A stretch of DNA of 64,000 bases, taken from Amblyornis subalaris (taxonomy: Eukaryota; Chordata; Aves; Passeriformes; Ptilonorhynchidae). Where the stretch lies: positions 1 through 64,000 of the forward strand of contig JACAXG010000493.1 of assembly GCA_018881555.1 (NCBI GenBank), written 5' to 3'. Below are positions 60,291 to 64,000 of the stretch, in pieces. Positions within the stretch are counted from its first letter, which is position 1. Each line of letters opens with the position of its first letter. The notes under the pieces were generated by a model. It was not told the origin of the DNA and searched no databases. It was given only the letters and a program-made list of their open reading frames with translations. A program made the position numbers and the translations under genes.

Positions 60291-61141
60291 TACTAGCACT
60301 ACAAAGAACAGAAAGAAGAAAAATAATAAAATATTAAGGCAATACATAGATACATTTCCCTTCTTCCAAAAAACCCACCAATGTCACCTTCTACCAGATG
60401 CACAAAGTTAAAACAAACATGGGATTTTTATGGGTCCTTCTTAATACAGAAACAAAGTCTTTCTCTGTTCTGCTACAACTCCATTTCAGGCAGTAGTCCC
60501 GTCCAGCAAAAAACTTACTGCAGTGAGAAAAATCAGTCTCTCTCCCAAGAAACAGTCTATAGGGTGTTTTTCTTTTAAGGATGAGTTATTTCCAGTCTGG
60601 ATAAAGGTAAAGGGTCCTGCTCATCCATCTCCACAAATGTCTCAGTATCTTCAATCTTCGCACTTCTAACGAGCTACTCCTCTGCACTGTGGGAAACAAA
60701 CTCTCCATCCCCCCAAANATGTTCCGTGGCTTATTGGAGATTAGTGAAGTTGTATTCAAAGCTCACCAAGGCTTACAGAAGATAAAAGATTTCAGCTACA
60801 GTCTGTTTCTCTCTTACTTCCGGGTACTGCTGCGTGGTCCCTCCTGCGTTGTCTTCTCTGCGCACTCAGGTCCTCTCTTTCTCTCCGCCCCCTCCGCTTA
60901 GAAGAAAGGCTAGTATCTCATAGTATATACCTGAAGAATTTTGATCTTAGGAAGTTCTCATTATCTCTCTCTCTTGGCATGCAGTCTCCGATGTGGTCTT
61001 TTCCTGCAGCATAATTAGATCTCAGTTCGAAATACACCCACGCCTTCAGAACACGGCGGGGTTCCTCCAGGNTCTTGGGATCGCTGACGTGGTGCTGCCA
61101 CGGTCCAATGTGCATATCTACTCCTGCCACCACTCAGGGAG

Positions 61142-61210
61142 GCGGCAGGGCCAGGCAGGTGAGGCCCCAGGGCAGGGAAGCGGCAGGGCCAGGCAGGTGA
61201 GGCCCCAGGG
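61142..61210. repeat. Tandem repeat, 38-bp period, inside LTR U3
   Basis: A 31-base block (starts GCGGCAGGGCC, ends GGCCCCAGGG) occurs at 61142-61172 and again, unchanged, at 61180-61210. Duplicated U3 blocks are common in retroviral LTRs, where they often hold enhancer elements. Confidence 0.92.
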
Positions 61211-61384
61211 GGCCAAAGCCCCCCGAGGGCAAGCTACAGCCCCTGTCCCTCTCGTTCAGAGCTGCCTAAGATGGAGGATACCCTGCGTCACTTCCTTCTT
61301 CTNNTCCAATATGCTAATTTCGCTAGGTGAATGCAGCTACTCATTTGTTCAAAGTTTCATCCAATTACAACCCATGACATGAGT

Positions 61385-64000
61385 GTAGGAGTAAACCAGT
61401 ACTAAAAACAACAAAATAAATTCTGGTTAAGCATGGTGGTGGTTGCACTTTTACTGCAACTTTTATTGGTAAAAGTATTTGGGCAACATTTTTCAAGCCA
61501 ATCTGTTAAAACCAGCTCTTCTCAATAGCCATCTTAGCTAACACAGACAAACTGCTGGATCAGACCACTACTTCAGTATTCTGGCTAGAGTGGCCAATAA
61601 CAGATATTTTGGGAGAAATATAGAAACATTCCATGTTAAAACTTAATTCATACCTTTTTAGCTTAAAAGAGTGGCTCAGNGTCTTCTAAGTCCCACATAG
61701 TTTCTGTGTATGGAGCAGTCATCGGGGGGTTTTGTCATAATTTTGTTGGGACTTTTAGACCCTCTTTCAGTCTATAAAGTTCCATGGGCAAAGTCTGGGG
61801 TTTTTGTATAGATTAAGCTTTGATTGGGGAAAAAANCCAAACAACAAAAAACACTGACAAAAGCATTATTGTTGGTTTTAAAATATACTGAGTATGGACT
61901 ATAAGTTGCCTCTGNTTGCCATTCACTAGTCTATTAGTGTGGAAGTAATGACCACAGTCTGCTTCTTAAAGGTAGTCTGCATTGGGAGGTTTGTGCAAAG
62001 TACGAGTTCTTATGTGAATTACAATTTGCTAGCAATTGTGTGCTAANTCCCTCTGCGAATATTGCTAATAAGGCATTAGCACACCTGAAACCCGAATTAA
62101 TAAAGCAAGAGAAGTAGATATGTTCAAAGTCTTATTGAGCGCTAGTGCATTAGTCAGCAGGCAAAGGCAGGGGCTCTGAACTGCTTTCTACCAATCTCAA
62201 CGACATGGGACCAGCCAAGCCCTTAGATTTCAGTACAGGAGTTCAGTGACTAAACTAGGTAGCATAGTTATCTCATTAGTGTTCTTGAAAGGCTCTGGGC
62301 AGAGTTGTTTTTTTCTCTTTCAAATCCTAAAAATTAAGTGGACTGTTCCACANTTACTGTAATACTAACAGCATCCTCAAAGACAGCTAGTGAGAAGAAC
62401 ATTGACACACTACCAGGAGCTAACATCCCCATACAAACAAGTCATTAGTTATCTACACAATTAAAAGCTGTCATCTCGTTTACCAGAAATGAAACTGTAT
62501 TATTCTCCCATTCATAAAAGGGCTGGAAAAACTATTAAAATGGCACCACTATGGATTTTCTGCTGGCCAAGTTGCAGTACTGTCACTCCAGAGATGCCAG
62601 TTGAGCACCTTCCATAGACAATCCAGTTATTATGAACCCTTTTTATTGTAAAAATTTTCTTATAAGTGAAAATAATCTGAGAAAAGTATTGATAAAAACG
62701 GATTTTTAAATCAGAAATATTAGAGGCAAAAAAACCCCAAATCCATGTATTTGCCTACACTAGAAGTTAAGAGTTTTGTTAGTCACCAAGGAAAGGTGAC
62801 AAGCAAAGAGAGACAAATACAGTGTCCAAATCATTTAGTAGCATTACCCCAAGTAATTCAAGAAGGAGCAGGAAGGCTTATAAGACAAATNAGTAACTGA
62901 GTTTCTTTTAGAAGTTTTTCTTTTGTTGTGTACTGCAACAACCTCATAGCAGAATTAAAGTCCACTGAACTTGTCTCTCCCTGCTTTCTCCCCTCTCCCT
63001 TGTAACTACATATAAGCTAAGATGTAAAATGGAAAGAGCGTAGCTTTATTATAAGGTTGTGTTGATTGAGTAGGCATTTTACATTTTCTTTCACAGTTAT
63101 AAGAAATTAAAAGCATTCATATCTTTTAATTAAAAGTGTATTTCTGAACTCATGTCCTAAATTCCTTCAGATTTTATATATTCATGTAATTTATGTATCA
63201 CTAGGGAGTTATCATAGTCTGTTGTGTCAAGGTCTTTCTGGAAGGAATTTGATTTTCAGATTGCAGCCATTACCCTTCATCCCACTGCGAACCTTCATCC
63301 CACTGTTTTTGCTATGTATACAGATCAGCTGCCCAACTTAAAAATGATGGCAAGTATTTCTGGACATTTTTTGACAGCTAATAAGGTTCTTACATGCATT
63401 TTTTTAACAAACACATTTTGTAAGACACTATGCTGTAATATTTGATATGTGTATGCATTTCTTTATTTTTAAAAACTAAGTCTTCTGCATGAAGAAATAA
63501 GTACTATAAAGCCATAACATCTGGAATAATAGCCTCCAGAAATTACTGTATATGGACATAGTTAGAAAGGAGAAGTGACATACATGTATTTTCACAGTAA
63601 CTTTGGAGCAGTTACCTTCTAGAATGCATTCTCGCAGATCTCACAAACACAGAACACTTTAATTTTAATTTAATAGGAAATACAATATTTATCTTTACAG
63701 GAGTCTGAAGTCACCTATTTGCTTTCAGAAAATAATTATGAGTAAGTATACATGCAATTAAGGCATTCACANTCCCTTATCAATATATCAACTTGGACAA
63801 ACTCTCTCTGGCTGAGTAATTTAGTTTTGATACCCATTTAATATTTTAGCCACTGCTGAGATTCCAACAAGGGTGCTAATTAGTGCCAGTTGTGAGGCTG
63901 GTTTCTGTGGTACAGCCATCTGTCTTNCAGATACTGAATCATTTAATTATTTTAAGGTGTAATTATAGATGTCTCAAAGCATTTAAGACCAACTATTCAT
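61385..64000. other. AT-rich intronic stretch, nothing assigned
   Basis: No exon or transposon recognised. A small direct repeat of CTTCATCCCACTG occurs near 63274-63305. Confidence 0.55.

Larger units (their letters stand above)
60175..61379 (-). mobile_element. Long solo LTR of an avian endogenous retrovirus
   Basis: Plus-strand ends are TGTCAAGGGTT at 60175-60185 and AACCCATGACA at 61369-61379, an inverted repeat matching at 10 of 11 positions. The flanks read TAANT (60170-60174) and TGAGT (61380-61384), compatible with a worn 5-bp duplication. AATAAA on the minus strand (60290-60285) near the left end sets the minus orientation. The body is AT-rich on the left and GC-rich on the right (U3), with a 38-bp tandem repeat. 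At 1,205 bp with no viral coding sequence it is best read as a solo LTR. The short open frames inside are not genes. Confidence 0.72.

Overview
This is AT-rich vertebrate DNA, almost certainly from a bird and probably a songbird. It carries several CR1 LINE remnants, many solo LTRs of avian endogenous retroviruses, and one SINE with a tRNA-Ile-like head joined to a CR1-like tail, a structure I know from zebra finch (TguSINE1). Isolated single n characters throughout suggest a draft assembly.

Only one piece of host coding sequence is supported: a 195-bp exon on the minus strand (2143-2337) with clean splice sites. It encodes one complete Sushi/CCP domain. Its sequence best fits the first Sushi domain of CSMD1, a very large brain-expressed CUB/Sushi membrane protein. 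The gene runs right to left, so 2338-64000 (more than 61 kb) is the intron upstream of this exon and 1-2142 is the start of the next intron. No second exon was found.

Layout: 1-1880, a decayed CR1 lacking its central reverse transcriptase; 2143-2337, the CSMD1 exon; 8143-8880, the 3' part of another CR1; 18020-18370, an unidentified GC-rich patch; 20674-21120, a solo LTR; 23534-23616, a palindromic TAC/GTA microsatellite; 24705-25264, a solo LTR; 29040-30200, an unidentified GC-rich repeat-like block; 31765-31834, a CCTT microsatellite; 32535-32675, the tRNA-Ile/CR1 SINE; 32997-33928, a GC-rich solo LTR; 45950-47290, the 5' half of a CR1 ORF2; 50097-50232, an ATT/GTT microsatellite; 56947-57517, a second copy of the 24.7-kb LTR family; 58731-59880, a CR1 split by a solo LTR; 60175-61379, a long solo LTR.

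I found no novel gene system. The most informative content is the retroelement history: at least six solo LTRs, four with identical target-site duplications readable in the sequence, and one nested insertion. The remaining intron shows nothing I can assign.
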